Positions 13,001 to 22,559 of a DNA stretch of 64,000 nucleotides are shown in pieces. Origin of the DNA: Hymenolepis diminuta (Eukaryota > Platyhelminthes > Cestoda > Cyclophyllidea > Hymenolepididae); the NCBI GenBank assembly GCA_900708905.1, contig CAADRB010000027.1:812827-876826 (forward strand), written 5' to 3'. The translations under genes were made by a program, and so were the position numbers. The notes below the pieces were generated by a model. The model saw only the letters and a program-made list of their open reading frames with translations. It was not told the DNA's origin and searched no databases. Each line of letters opens with the position of its first letter. Position 1 is the first letter of the stretch.

Positions 13001-16000
13001 AATGACGGTGCATTAGTAGTCAAATCGGTATTGCATTTTTTCAATGATATATATCGTAGCATATTTCAGCTTACACTCAAATCTTTTTCAGACTCAGGAC
13101 TTGCACTACCCTCCTTGGGGGTAATATTGAATGGATGTCCCTTGAGAGACGAACGCCGAGCTGGTAACTCGTCCTATTGATTCCATGGCAGGGACAAAAC
13201 GGAGCAGAAACAGTACGAAACGAAACATTAAACTGCATTGCTGACAATATTAGGCGAGATCATGCATAAATGAATTTTTCTATGAAAATGAGATCATGCT
13301 GTCAAAAGAAGTCGGTTTGAATTAATTATTGTTCCAATACCTTGTTTAATGCTACTGATATTAATGTCGTTAGAGAATATTCATACAATGGGGTTATGTC
13401 CTTTTATGTGTTGCTCTTACCAATTCTTTAGGCATCTTTTCTATCCCTTCCTGCGAATGAATGACATCAGCAAATAGATATTTTTGAGATACAGGCAAGC
13501 GATCAAATTAATATACGAAGTAAATTTGTTTAAAATGTTTCTGACAAAGGAAAAAGCATTTGAACATGGGAACAGCAATAAAATGCAATAAAGAGTAACA
13601 AGAAGGAAATGAAATTGGATTTGAGAATATCAAAAGTGCTTTATTTGACTTTCGGATTCACTTTTTACGCCTTTCACTGAACGAGGAGTTCAGAGCCTAA
13701 TCTCCCGTTTGCCTAATTTCAAGATTTTGCCCATGGAATGTCAGTATCTGTGATATCCTGACTCTTCCGACCAATTGATTAATTGGGATGGTTAGTGATA
13801 CCATCTCAACATATTTGTCCTCCTAATGGCAGTATGACATTAGCAGCTAGCTTGACTGAACATGTCAAGGCTCACCCAATATTTCCAGGAAAATGGAATC
13901 TAAAATACCTAGCGAAAAGCAGTTAAAAAGAGAATTTGTTTAAATAAAATTACCTCAAAATGATAATTATTTAGAAAATGAAATTTCAATAAAGGATAGA
14001 ACAGTGGAGTCATGCTTTCGAAACAGAAATATTACAACGGCTCCATTGCTTTAAGTAATGCAAATAAAGTTGCATTTTTAAACTTAGAAATGACTGATTT
14101 CGTATTCTGCAGGAAAATTTTCTGCTTTTATAAAAGGATTTAGCTGCTCTTTTTATGAAGCAAATTAAGCTTCATTCGAAACAGCATAATAAAAGAGTGC
14201 TTCAACGAGGAGATTCAAACCAGGTCGATAAGCGACATGCAGAAACAGAAACATCAACAATGAGAGAGGAGAGCTTACGGTAATAACAGTATCAGATACA
14301 ATACTGCCTTCTTGGTTTGCTCGCGGCATTATGGGTGGGAGACCCAAGGAACCACGACGCACGGAACTATTCGAATCCTTTTGAGGAGTACTCATTGGTA
14401 TTTTCTGTGTCCAATTATTCGGTAAATAAAGGAAAATATTTTATAGAATATCGTGGAGCATGTCATACACGAAGAGAAAGCTTTATTTAGGATAAGGCAC
14501 GAAATATTACTTACAATTGCCGCGTCGAACTTTCGAAGAGCGTCTTCGTCCTTGGCTTTAGCCTTCTGACGTATCGCGTCACAGCTATCCAAGAAATCCG
14601 ATGTTGCCTGGCGGGCACGGTTTCGAATTTTCTCCATGGCATCTTCGTCCACTAATAGGCACAATGTTTTTGATAAGGACTATTTTAGGACTCAAAACAA
14701 TACAATTTATCTGGTAATGTAGTTTTTCTAATTTGCAGATTAGCATAATCGTCATCATAGGAGATTTTTTAACGATTCCAGTCATTCATTCCACTTTCTA
14801 TTATGTTTAAAATATTGTCCTAGATGGTTGAACTCCTTCTTCCCGGTCACCTTCGTCATCAACCATCAAATTTTGACTTTCCGGATGGGTCGCCAGAAAT
14901 AAGGCTGTTACTGAATATAGCGATAACTTGTGATAATGACACATTACGAGGTAAAACAAAGTGGAATTGATTATTAATGTATATATTTGGGACCTACTAG
15001 TGTCATACATTAGTAAAAATTATCATAAATTTAATCAATTAAAATATAAAAAAAATATATAATTCTTGAGAGGTTCTTAAAGGAGGTGATATGAATGTGA
15101 AAACTTGGTATGTATTCTGCAATTAACTAATTCCACGAGTTTTCTTCTTTCCTCTACTAAATTGCAATTAAAATATAAAAAATTATATTAAGTTTTATCA
15201 TCTTTGTTCAGAATTCGAATGATACTCAGTACAGAAGGTAAAATTACAGCATTTGTGAGGTACGATGCTTAAATTGTATCTTTAATATCATCGTCACCTT
15301 TTCCCATTTTGAAAGAAAAATTCAAATCTGATCATTAGTTAAACATTTATCCTAAATTGGAACATTTTTAACTCCTCTTTATTTTTATTGTCTCTCGACA
15401 ACAGTTGTTATGCTAAATGAATATGTCAAATTTATCACATAGCTTTCCGGGAGAAGAATTCATGTACTTTTAAATTTTCCCTCCAAATCCTGGTGCCAAT
15501 AATTATTTTGAAGTTCAAATATGAAACTCCTTTATTATTTAGCAGTATGGTATAGGGAAATTCTACCCATGTTTTATGGCCGAAAGATAGATAGAACTGT
15601 AGCGAGGTGAATATAAAGTCATCCTCATTACTGTCACAGTCATGTCAAATTGGGGTTCTGACCACGAAGATTGACTGTGCAGATTTAAAAAGGCCGTTAT
15701 TAAAGACCATAAAGAGTACGATAAATAGAAAAATGAACTAAGAAGCGTAATAGTACATAGGTGAGCGGTAGCAACCATCTTGTCACAACCACCTTGCCTC
15801 ATCCTGTATTTCCAGGTGTGCGGTTGTCGAGTGGTGGATCACCTACAGTGAAATTTTCACCTATTAATATATTTCTAAATTTATTAAATCAGCTGGATCG
15901 AATTTTGGAATGCAGGATTAAGTAAACCACTATCATAAAAATAAATGAAAAGCTTGTTTAAATTTAATTTACCTGTTAATAAGATATTTTATCGATCTTT

Positions 16001-18628
16001 TGATTCAAATTCGTAACTAATTCTGATCGGACGTAAACATTTTCTAATATTTTTCCTGTTTATGCCATTCGGTTTCAATTTAGCAGTTGAAGTAAAACGA
16101 CATTCTGTTTCCAGAGTCTGTCTGTCCTATTGGCTCTTTTTTCATATTCCTTGAATGCGGATAGTGAGCTTTCAAATAGGAAAGGGGAATACCTCCAATA
16201 ATAATATCTCTACAAATTGTTTCATTTTACTTGAAGGAGAATCGTAAAATAAACTTATGATAATTGGCCTAATCTTTTTTCGGTTATGAGACACTTCCCA
16301 CTTATCATCTCATCGGCGGCCTCTCGAATTGACAAGCCTCAATACAACTCTTAGATATTCCTTGGACTGTCCTTCCTTCGTCTATTTTTAAACAGCCTTC
16401 CTATTACACTCGTGAAATATAAACCTCTAATCACTTCCGACTTCCAATTTAAACCCTTTGAAATTGGCCTTGAGATAAACTTTAGAGACTCAAGGCTTCC
16501 CATTTGCAGTTCGAACCATGTATGCCACTGCGAATGCATGAAAAGTTCATTTACCTTCCATTGAATATTCTGATTCTTATTAAAGCATCAGTCAGGTCTA
16601 TTAATGAGAAGTTTTACGAAAAAATCTGAACTGCACATTCTTAGGAATGCTGGGATCATGTGGTGAAGCTGTATTTATGAGAGAATACAAATGGTCGCCC
16701 ACTTTTGGTTGCCAAAACTGGACAAATTCAGGGCAATAAAGCATTAAACATTTGTGTATAATAAACTTTATCATGCTTATTACAGTATTATTGCTGTACT
16801 TATGGTAATTAATGGAGTTGCATTGTTCCTAACAACAAATTTCGCACAAAGTGTAACCTGGTTTGGAAATATTAGAGGGCATTATTCTCAAAGCTTTAGA
16901 GTTATGGGATGGGTTTGTTGCTCTGATTATTTTCATACGGATATTTCGTTTTATTTACACATTCTGTGTCTATGAAAAAATTATGGTAGATTCTATTTAT
17001 CAGAGGCCTCTATTTCTCCCTCTTTCAGAATTCTCTTAGCCACGTTGAATATTAGATTAACCTGATTGCAATTACTGCCGTAACGTTAGTTATCAGAGGA
17101 ATTCTGTTTATTTTCAATTTCAATCTCCAATACGTTGTCGGAAATAGCTCAAACCTGATCATCTTTCTGAGTCGATTTTCGGCATTTATAATAAGTTCTC
17201 TTTAAATAGGATTAGAATACACGATCTGCACAACAATATTTCAGGCCATCTTTGATATTGAATCATTCATCATTTAACATTTTAGATATCTATTTGTATA
17301 TGCAAAATTATAAATATTATCATCTTCTGCTTAACTGTATAAACAAATTCCCTTTGAAGTCTGATGGCATTTGGCATAATGGCGCTAATTTTTCATCAGT
17401 AAGTAATAAAGTACCGTGAGTAAAGAAGATAACACTTTTAAAACGAGGGGAGCATTAGCAAATTTATTCACAAAAAAATATAATACGATCTATATCCAGG
17501 TCCACTTTTATTAAACATTAAGAAAAGGTCGGGAAGGCGGAAAATTTTCAATTAAACCAACATATTATCGGACCTTTAGCAATCGGAAAACCCCGATTCA
17601 AACCTTTTTCGTTTGCCTAAACCTCCAAGCGCTTGAAGTAACCCAGTTTAAATTATCAAAACTTTCGGCAAATTGGCCTAAAATTTACATATCGAGGGAG
17701 ATTTTTTCTAAAACTTCTTTGTTAAATAAGTCAACAGCTCAATTATATTAAGTTATTAAACGAAGAAAGCAGTCATAGCAACTAAAGATTAGTGCTTATA
17801 GATATTTTAAATTATTGAATTCTCCTCAATTAAAATTTTATCATTTATTCGATTTGTTTGCATACGGTGTATTTTACAGGTATTCTGATTGGTGTCTTTT
17901 TCTCCTTAAAACGCGCACTGCTCTCTATGTTTGAGCCGGTAAGTTTGTTAGAGCCTGGCTTTGAAGACGACCGGAGTGTTGGTTTCCGGAATAAAAAGTT
18001 TGTGTCATTCTATATTTTCAATGTCAAATATTTCCCAAACTGGATCCTACTTGTTTGTTAAAGCAGGAAAGCGTGTACCACATCTCGCACAAGTTGAAAT
18101 AACTAGAGACCAGCCAGCACAATTTTCATTTATAACACTTTCCTCAGATACGTTAAGTAGTAATTGATAGCATAAACTTTTAAGCAGCAACTAGTTTATT
18201 CGATTAATATATTTCATTATCAATTACAGTAAACGAGGGGTATGAAATAAAAAAATATAATATTTGATAACCAATGTACAACACTTACCATTTACTTCAA
18301 ACGGTGATACAGAGCGAAGAGAGCGTCTAGGAGAGAACCTGGTGTTAAGCCTCCTCCTTGGTGGCTCTAAGTCCAATTCTTCGGTGTCGAAGTCAGAGTA
18401 ATCATCGTAAACGAAAGGTTCCATCTTCTCTGCGATGCTTCTGCACAATGTACAATCACACGCAGTGTCCCTTCTTGCGCGCAGTTTCTGAACTACATCC
18501 TGCCTACGCTTACGTGCACATGCAAATGTCAGATGATCGATATCTCTGGCCAATGGCCGTACCTCATCCCTAACGCTGTGGTGCGAATGTGACCACGCGC
18601 GTCTCGGACGTGCGACCTGAATGTTTGA
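6916..18628 (-). CDS. Unnamed multi-exon gene: Ser/Pro/Arg-rich scaffold-like protein (14 exons, 5' end missing)
   Basis: Fourteen minus-strand exons chain with consistent splice phases and consensus GT-AG sites, giving about 548 residues ending at TAA (6918-6916). From N to C the protein shows: a basic helical start with a four-cysteine patch (CDCTLC nearby) and an acidic Asp/Glu segment; a helical region (DEDAMEKIRNRARQ to KDEDALRKFDAAI); then about 250 residues of low-complexity Ser/Pro/Arg sequence with repeated RRGS/RRSS/RQGS sites. It ends with a helical, probably coiled-coil part (TRLDKILDYELPY, NDKMAKHRMLMDRYSG) and a conserved-looking end (DPRLIP, TQELRGRIRNLLCRTRE). There is no signal peptide or membrane segment. 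I do not recognise the family. The composition suggests a cytoskeletal or scaffold protein; this is inference. No start codon is visible, so upstream exons exist to the right of 18.6 kb. A mariner lies in the intron between 8508 and 10785. Confidence 0.75.
7160..7244 (-). CDS. Exon 13 (85 nt)
   Basis: The acceptor TGTTTTAG ends at 7245. The first base completes the Arg codon split at exon 12. The donor GTAGGC starts at 7159. The exon encodes VPALSGVQNPFKPRND and EITSSFDPRLIP. Confidence 0.8.
7314..7513 (-). CDS. Exon 12 (200 nt), coiled-coil-like region
   Basis: The acceptor TTTTCCTATAG ends at 7514 and the donor GTGAGT starts at 7313, leaving two bases. The exon encodes TRLDKILDYELPYASSF, KEMRNTLRDINDKMAKHRML and MDRYSGIQMDEPSEPVAER. 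Charged heptad-like spacing of Leu/Met suggests a coiled coil. The next intron is 69 nt. Confidence 0.85.
7582..7671 (-). CDS. Exon 11 (90 nt), basic helix start
   Basis: The acceptor GTTTTAG ends at 7672 and the donor GTATGT starts at 7581. Thirty codons, phase 0/0: RRPGSRLSKHDDETDIRE then RISARRKMRDVE. It leads directly into the helical domain of the next exon across a 68-nt intron. Confidence 0.8.
7743..7793 (-). CDS. Exon 10 (51 nt), APSIGSGASTPRTSFEL
   Basis: The acceptor CTTTCATTAG ends at 7794 and the donor GTATGG starts at 7742. Seventeen codons, phase 0/0. It is followed by a 71-nt intron. Confidence 0.7.
8150..8320 (+). repeat. tRNA-derived SINE-like repeat, family A, copy 1
   Basis: Contains a good tRNA B-box (GAGTTCGATTCCC near 8172-8184), then GAGCAGAATGGCC, GGTTAAGTCTGGCTAA and GAGGCTCCATGA. 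The same blocks in the same order occur in other copies in this window (minus 40.7 and 47.4 kb, plus 49.9 and 57.0 kb). It lies in the intron between exons 9 and 10 of the minus-strand gene, in opposite orientation. Confidence 0.6.
8458..8508 (-). CDS. Exon 9 (51 nt), ASPVRSGSLAPKPTTEG
   Basis: The acceptor TCGATTTGCAG ends at 8509 and the donor GTAAAA starts at 8457. Seventeen codons, phase 0/0. Similar in length and pattern to exon 10 (A--V/I-SG---PK/R). Confidence 0.65.
9106..10153 (-). pseudogene. Decayed mariner transposase
   Basis: Minus-strand reading gives a mariner (Tc1/mariner superfamily) transposase in broken frames. The N-terminal helix-turn-helix contains LLFEFRKGN and CRRWFSRF. 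The second HTH contains SEQLQVAIDENPTCTTREL. The catalytic core contains FLDRII and DEKWWILYNN, then WDLKGIVYYELM. The C-terminal part contains HH--(K)PHTS, the YSSNLTPADFHLF motif and SREEV. It has an in-frame stop after WFSRF, a frameshift after AGCSK, further stops in the C-terminal half, and the second catalytic Asp (normally HHDNA) reads Gly. The element cannot code for an active enzyme. AATAAA follows the terminal TAA. I could not define terminal inverted repeats. Confidence 0.85.
10785..10877 (-). CDS. Exon 8 (93 nt), Arg/Ser/Pro-rich
   Basis: The acceptor ACGAGTATAG ends at 10878 and the strong donor GTAAGTGG starts at 10784. The exon is phase 0/0. It encodes PLHEKLPRGPPVRSRF and VRSVTPSSRFLTSPR, the same Ser/Arg/Pro character as the neighbouring exons. 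The local G+C rise (10.69-10.91 kb) against A/T-rich intron supports the call. Confidence 0.65.
11654..11821 (-). CDS. Exon 7 (168 nt), Pro-rich with RQGSILR site
   Basis: The acceptor TCGTTATCAAG ends at 11822 and the donor GTGAGA starts at 11653. The exon is phase 0/0. It encodes GMPPRVPRQGSILRDSHRSP, a proline cluster (LPPMAPAPPVPPNV) that could bind SH3 or WW domains, and NEISALEAFARDTR. Confidence 0.75.
12385..12475 (-). other. Exon-like block, uncertain
   Basis: Inside the intron between exons 6 and 7, the minus strand has GTTAG followed by an open stretch encoding YTIHKIGDHWCTSSDVDD and QPRWLFMVGR. It ends at a GTGAGT donor. Its phases (1 in, 2 out) do not fit the phase-0 neighbours, so it is not a simple cassette exon. 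It may be an alternative exon pair, part of a repeat, or chance. Confidence 0.2.
13075..13173 (-). CDS. Exon 6 (99 nt), RRSSLKG site
   Basis: The acceptor GGAATCAATAG ends at 13174 and the donor GTAAGC starts at 13074. The exon is phase 0/0 and encodes DELPARRSSLKGHPFNIT and PKEGSASPESEKDLS. It carries another RRxS site and a Ser/Pro acidic stretch. Confidence 0.7.
13421..13450 (-). CDS. Exon 5, 30-nt micro-exon (EGIEKMPKEL)
   Basis: The acceptor GTCATTCATTCGCAG ends at 13451 and the donor GTAAGAGC starts at 13420. Between them lie exactly ten codons in the frame of both neighbours (phase 0/0), encoding EGIEKMPKEL. It was found by splice-site logic and phase, so it needs transcript support. 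Confidence 0.55.
14279..14404 (-). CDS. Exon 4 (126 nt), Ser/Pro-rich with RRGSLGL site
   Basis: The acceptor ACACAG ends at 14405 and the donor GTAAGC is at 14278-14273. The exon is phase 0 at both ends. It encodes KIPMSTPQKDSNSSVRRGSL, GLPPIMPRANQEG and SIVSDTVIT. RRGS fits a basophilic (PKA/AKT-type) kinase site. Confidence 0.75.
14515..14651 (-). CDS. Exon 3 (137 nt), charged helix
   Basis: The acceptor GTGCCTATTAG ends at 14652 and the strong donor GTAAGT starts at 14514. The exon encodes DEDAMEKIRNRARQATSDFL then CDAIRQKAKAKDEDALRKF, a highly charged region that should be alpha-helical. It leaves in phase 0. Confidence 0.75.
14851..14910 (-). CDS. Exon 2 (60 nt), acidic linker
   Basis: The acceptor CTATATTCAG ends at 14911. 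The exon encodes TALFLATHPESQNLMVDDE. The donor that keeps the frame is G|GTGACC (14850-14849), which is weak, but it gives the phase 1 needed by the next exon, forming DDEVDEDAMEK. The upstream junction (G + TA = Val) also fits. Confidence 0.55.
16510..18170 (+). other. Plus-strand hydrophobic exon-like blocks inside the minus-strand gene's intron
   Basis: Several short plus-strand open blocks follow acceptor-like sites. They are: after TTGCAG at 16509 (FEPCMPLRMHEKFIYLPL), after TTCTTAG at 16644 (MLGSCGEAVFMREYKW), and after TTATTACAG at 16785 (IIAVLMVINGVALFLTT then NFAQSVTWFGNIRGHYSQSF). Further blocks are 17066-17210 (AITAVTLVIRGILFIFNF), 17360-17398 (LMAFGIMALIFH, donor GTAAGT) and 17880-17938 (ILIGVFFSLKRALLSMFEP, donor GTAAGT). 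Four of the blocks are membrane-segment-like. I could not join them all in one phase, and frames switch near 16910. This could be a nested multi-pass membrane-protein gene, a decayed copy of one, or chance in A/T-rich DNA. Confidence 0.25.
18289..18628 (-). CDS. Exon 1 of the visible part: basic helix, Cys patch, acidic segment
   Basis: Open frame on the minus strand ending in donor G|GTAAGT at 18288, phase 1. It encodes HHSVRDEVRPLARDIDHL, a basic helix (ARKRRQDVVQKLRARRD), the cysteines of ACDCTLC, an acidic run (YDDYSDFDTEELDLE) and RRSLRSVSPFE. The frame stays open to an upstream TAA near 18650 but has no ATG. The 5' boundary is therefore a splice acceptor. Candidates are GCGTTAG, with the exon starting near 18570, or TTCAG, with the exon starting near 18620; I cannot choose. 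The exon and its upstream flank are clearly G+C- and CpG-richer than the surroundings. Confidence 0.6.
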
Positions 18629-18699
18629 CTGTATACGAGCGACCGTATTGCTGCGTTCTTACAGACTGCGAAAGTTCCCTGACGTCTGTCTATTTTTTT

Positions 18700-20815
18700 C
18701 TTTTAAAATTTAAGGAGGAGGGATAATCACCGGTAGGCCTTTAATACACGCCTACGATGATGATGTATATTTTAGGCATCTGGTGAATAAATGATGCAAC
18801 TGAGGTATTTTTATCATGGAGACTGACTTATCACTCTGAAGTATTTTCATCTGGACTCGAAATAAAATAAATAGGAACGTATTCCTTTTCAAGCTGCCAT
18901 AGTTTAGTGAAGACTGACTGTTATTACTATTGCCACTATACTCCATTAACAGTCTTGGTTCTAGGAAAAAGAGGAAGATAACCTGCAACTCAACACATGA
19001 AGAAATTCCAATTTTTATATACAGTTTTGGATTATGAGGTTAGGTTAGGTTAATTAGGGATGTTAGACTTCAGACCTCAGAATCTTCATTCCCTTTTTAA
19101 GATAAGAAACTACGGGAATCAAATAGTATTATACGAATTCTCCTCAGAGCATTAAAATATTGATCCTGTCACAGGCCCTCCAAAGACTCCGGTTTACAGA
19201 AGTCATCTTGGAGGAAGGAAGTACTCTAAAGCTTTTCGAACTAGAATCAAGACCTTTGTCTTGAAGATTTCAAGGCTGTGAACCATATCAATTTTGGCAT
19301 GCCGTTTCAATTTCTAACTTTAATAGAATCTCCATTTAGTTCTCATCATTAATTTAATTAAAAATTTATTTCACTCTCAAAGCTATTTTGAATATTTCCC
19401 AGTGTGAGTCAGCTTGATTTTCTGAATCGGCTTAAGTTATTAACCATTGCTCGATAGAATCGATTTAACTACTTTCCTTCGATCTCATTTATCACGAATT
19501 TTATTCGACTTGTCCTCAAAAGTGCTCGGCGTTGAAGTTTTCGCTAGTCTCTGATTGGCCAGCTTAGTCAATGTTCCGATCGCAGGTAATCTAAATGTGA
19601 TTGGTAAATGAAAGAAGAAATAGGCCATTCAATAATTATTCATATTTTTGCGCTGTCAGATGGGCTCTTTCATATAATTATCTCAAATTCAAGACTACCC
19701 AATCAAATGAATTAAAAATTTTTCCATGAATATAATCTCCAGAACCAAAGATCTCTACTTAATGAAGGAAAAGATAGCTAAGTCTTGCAGAGCTCACTTC
19801 AGAGTGCTTGAATTTGAATATCCTGGGTCTGATTTTTTAAATAGATGAGCTTATTATTATAAGTGGTAACTGTAAAACTTTTTGAAGAATATATACTTAT
19901 GCATTCCGGACAACCAGTACACAGCTGAACCAGTAGAGATACAAATTAAATCAGGAAGTGAGCTTCGATGACAATCCATAACTCTGAACAAAATTTTCTA
20001 AATACCTCTGATTAATAAGGAAGGGAAAAGTCAAAGAGACAAAGAACTAAAATCAAATTTTTCGTTTTAATACTAAGGTACCTTTTTATTGACCGTATCA
20101 GGAGTACTATTTTGATAAAAAGATGTGTCTTTTAAATTCTAATGGATTGATTAAGATGCCTGCGTTAACTGATTTCTCATCCCCCATGCTAGGGTTTTCA
20201 TCTGTGGATCCAATTTATTTCACAATTTGGACTTATAGCAACCAGCTCTAGAAGCACTGAAGCATTGTGAGACACGAAGAAGTGATTGACAAATTTTGTG
20301 TCCTTTTTTCGTTGACGAGCAATGGGCAACTATGGGCAGAGGTATGGGTCACTAGGTACGCAATGGATAGAGTGACCGAGCAGACAGGAGTGCGTTGTAC
20401 TCCACAGTCATTGTCTCAATGCGCAATTCATTAATAATATGTAGCTGCTTAATGTGGTTTTGTTAATATTAAGTAGATTTGTCTCCTTTTAATTTTATTA
20501 ATATATTCCATGTATTTAAATTTGTGTCAAATTATTATGTTGGCTAGTATCAACTTTTATTAAAAGACCCTAGTTATTTGATAGATACGGAAAAATCAAA
20601 GTTGAATCATGGACAAAAGTGATTATTATTAGAGATTCGAATCGAATATGTTCGGTCCAATTGAGTAAAGTTTACAGGCTTCCTCCCTAGTGAAGTGATT
20701 TATCGATTTTTGATTTTCCTTGTTCTTGTCTTGAGATCCAATCACACCATAACAGAAATTATTGCTTGTCAAGATATTCCATCATTTTCTATTGATCCCA
20801 AACTATGTGAACAAA
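18700..20815. other. No gene seen; short TTAGG-like run
   Basis: A/T-rich non-coding sequence upstream of the visible part of the minus-strand gene. At 19037-19058 there is a short GGTTAGGTTAGGTTAA run, too short to be telomeric. No open frame with splice logic was found, though upstream exons of the minus-strand gene could hide here. Confidence 0.4.
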
Positions 20816-21092
20816 CGACATATCCTCAGAAAGTGCTATAGCCAGCAGATGTCTATCAACACAGATGTCGGTCATCACTCCGAGACACCGACAACGAGAC
20901 ATGACTGACGTCTAACGAAGAAATGTTTTGTATATAAACCTAATTTACTATTTAATAAACTGGGGTGGCTTGCCTGCCACCTCCGAGCCGATCTGGTGAC
21001 ATGGGTGACTTGACTTATTCCATCTATTCCTCCTATCTTGATCGATTAATGTAGCCCCCAATAGATCCGGCCTCACGATATATCCTCAGAAA
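20816..21092 (+). mobile_element. LTR-like insert flanked by 17-bp direct repeats
   Basis: A segment of about 243 bp is bounded by CGACATATCCTCAGAAA (20816-20832) and CGATATATCCTCAGAAA (21076-21092), a 17-bp direct repeat with one mismatch. Inside are a TATA-like TATATAAA (about 20931), AATAAA (about 20953) and, downstream, a G/C-rich stretch ending in TCTGGTGACATGGGTGAC. That last motif resembles the LTR end plus primer-binding site of Ty3/Gypsy elements (TGGTGAC start). The promoter-plus-poly(A) layout fits a solo LTR or miniature LTR element. The long direct repeats are more typical of LINE/SINE target duplications, so the class is open. Confidence 0.4.
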
Positions 21093-22119
21093 AGGGATTT
21101 GAAATCTTTCTTCCTCTCGTGTGTTTACTATTAACTGCAATATAACCTTCATAAGAAGCTCCGATTACTCCAGCGCCTACATACAATTATATCATCAATG
21201 ACAGGGCTAAATATTAAAGAAGCAAAATTTATTGATATTGATCAATTTCGAGGCAATTATTAAACATAAAAATTTTCCAATTATGATTTTATTAGCCTCC
21301 AAAATAGCCACAAATCACAGAAGTCAATAATAACACGTAATTGCCCCAATGGTAGGCTTTAATGCAAAAGTATGCAAGGCATCTAGCAAATTTTAACAAA
21401 TATGCAAATATTATGAATAATTAATGGTAAATTGCCCACTTAATTCTTCTTGGATAAAAATTATTCATTTTATCAAACTTTCCCTGCGCTAGGTATGAAT
21501 ATGGCCATTCGTCACTATTCACGGAGTGATTGCAATTGATACGAGGATGAAAAGTTTCCTCTCTTAAGTAGATTTTAACTGTTAGAAATCTAGTTAATAA
21601 AAAAACTTCATTGAATATTTTTCTAGATTAAATTTGCAGCTTTCTCTCATTTCTTAGCTTTATCAGATGCATTTACTTGTTGGTAAGTCATATTACGCTT
21701 TACAGTTTATGGAATTTAAAATAACCTAAATCATAGGTAAACCCAGGTCAGATAAAAACAGAAATTGGTGGAAGATAACTTTTACTGAGATATGTGAGCT
21801 TTGTCGGCTTGCCGACATAAACTAGTTTGGCGAAGCCTACAGTGACCTCAATGTATGGATCAGCGACGCGTTGGGAATACGGCGTGACCGCAAACATGAA
21901 AAGATTGGAACTTATGACGGAATTCATTGAGAAGATTCCTCTAGTAACTATTACTGAGTAGTGATAGAGGAGCTGTTAGGGGCACTTACTAACCATTATG
22001 CTCTCCCTATGCCCATGTTATGACTATCAAATCAGAGTAAATAAAATTGTTTGGCAAAAAATAAATTATACCATGGTTTTAAATTTTTCAGCATAAAACT
22101 CCCACCATAAAATTTCTTC

Positions 22120-22359
22120 ATATTGTTCAACAGTTGTACTTTCGCTGGTTGTGTGAATTTTCATGAATTTGTCCTCCCAGAGAAAGGGCCTTTTGAACCT
22201 GTCTTACAAGATATTAATACAGATATTCTGGAAAGTAATGTGATTTCAGCCAAAAATTTCAAAGTATCGGCAAGGGGAGGAGAATACAAAATTTTAAGAT
22301 GTTACAACTTTATCAAGGAGAATTGTGCCATGTATAAAGTTATTCATCTGTTCAAATGA
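22120..22359 (+). other. Unassigned open frame
   Basis: After CAACAG at 22130 a plus-strand frame of about 75 codons runs to TGA at 22359. It contains CTFAGCVNFHEFVLPEKG and GGEYKILRCYNFIKENC. It is richer in charged residues than random A/T-rich frames, but I recognise no domain and see no partner exon. It may be a fragment of a repeat. Confidence 0.15.
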
Positions 22360-22559
22360 ACGATTTCATAATTAAACGTTATTTTCAATATAAAAGGGAA
22401 GAAGATATAAAGTGAAAATTTAATACCAAGGAAAACTATCTACTAATTTACCTACTCTCATACTCTCCTTGCCGTCTTCCCCTTTTAAAGCTACTCAACT
22501 TCGAATTTATCTGAAGTGTTCCTGTCTTTTTGAGCAGCGCATCCGCTGTTCTATAGTTC

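Noticed and set aside
13886..13909. A 24-nt minus-strand candidate micro-exon (IPFSWKYW) between TTTTAG and GTGAGC
   Set aside because: Phase fits the host gene, but its aromatic composition is unlike the Ser/Arg/Pro neighbours and the acceptor lacks a clear pyrimidine tract.
19037..19058. TTAGG-like run suggesting an internal telomere
   Set aside because: Only about three units and imperfect.
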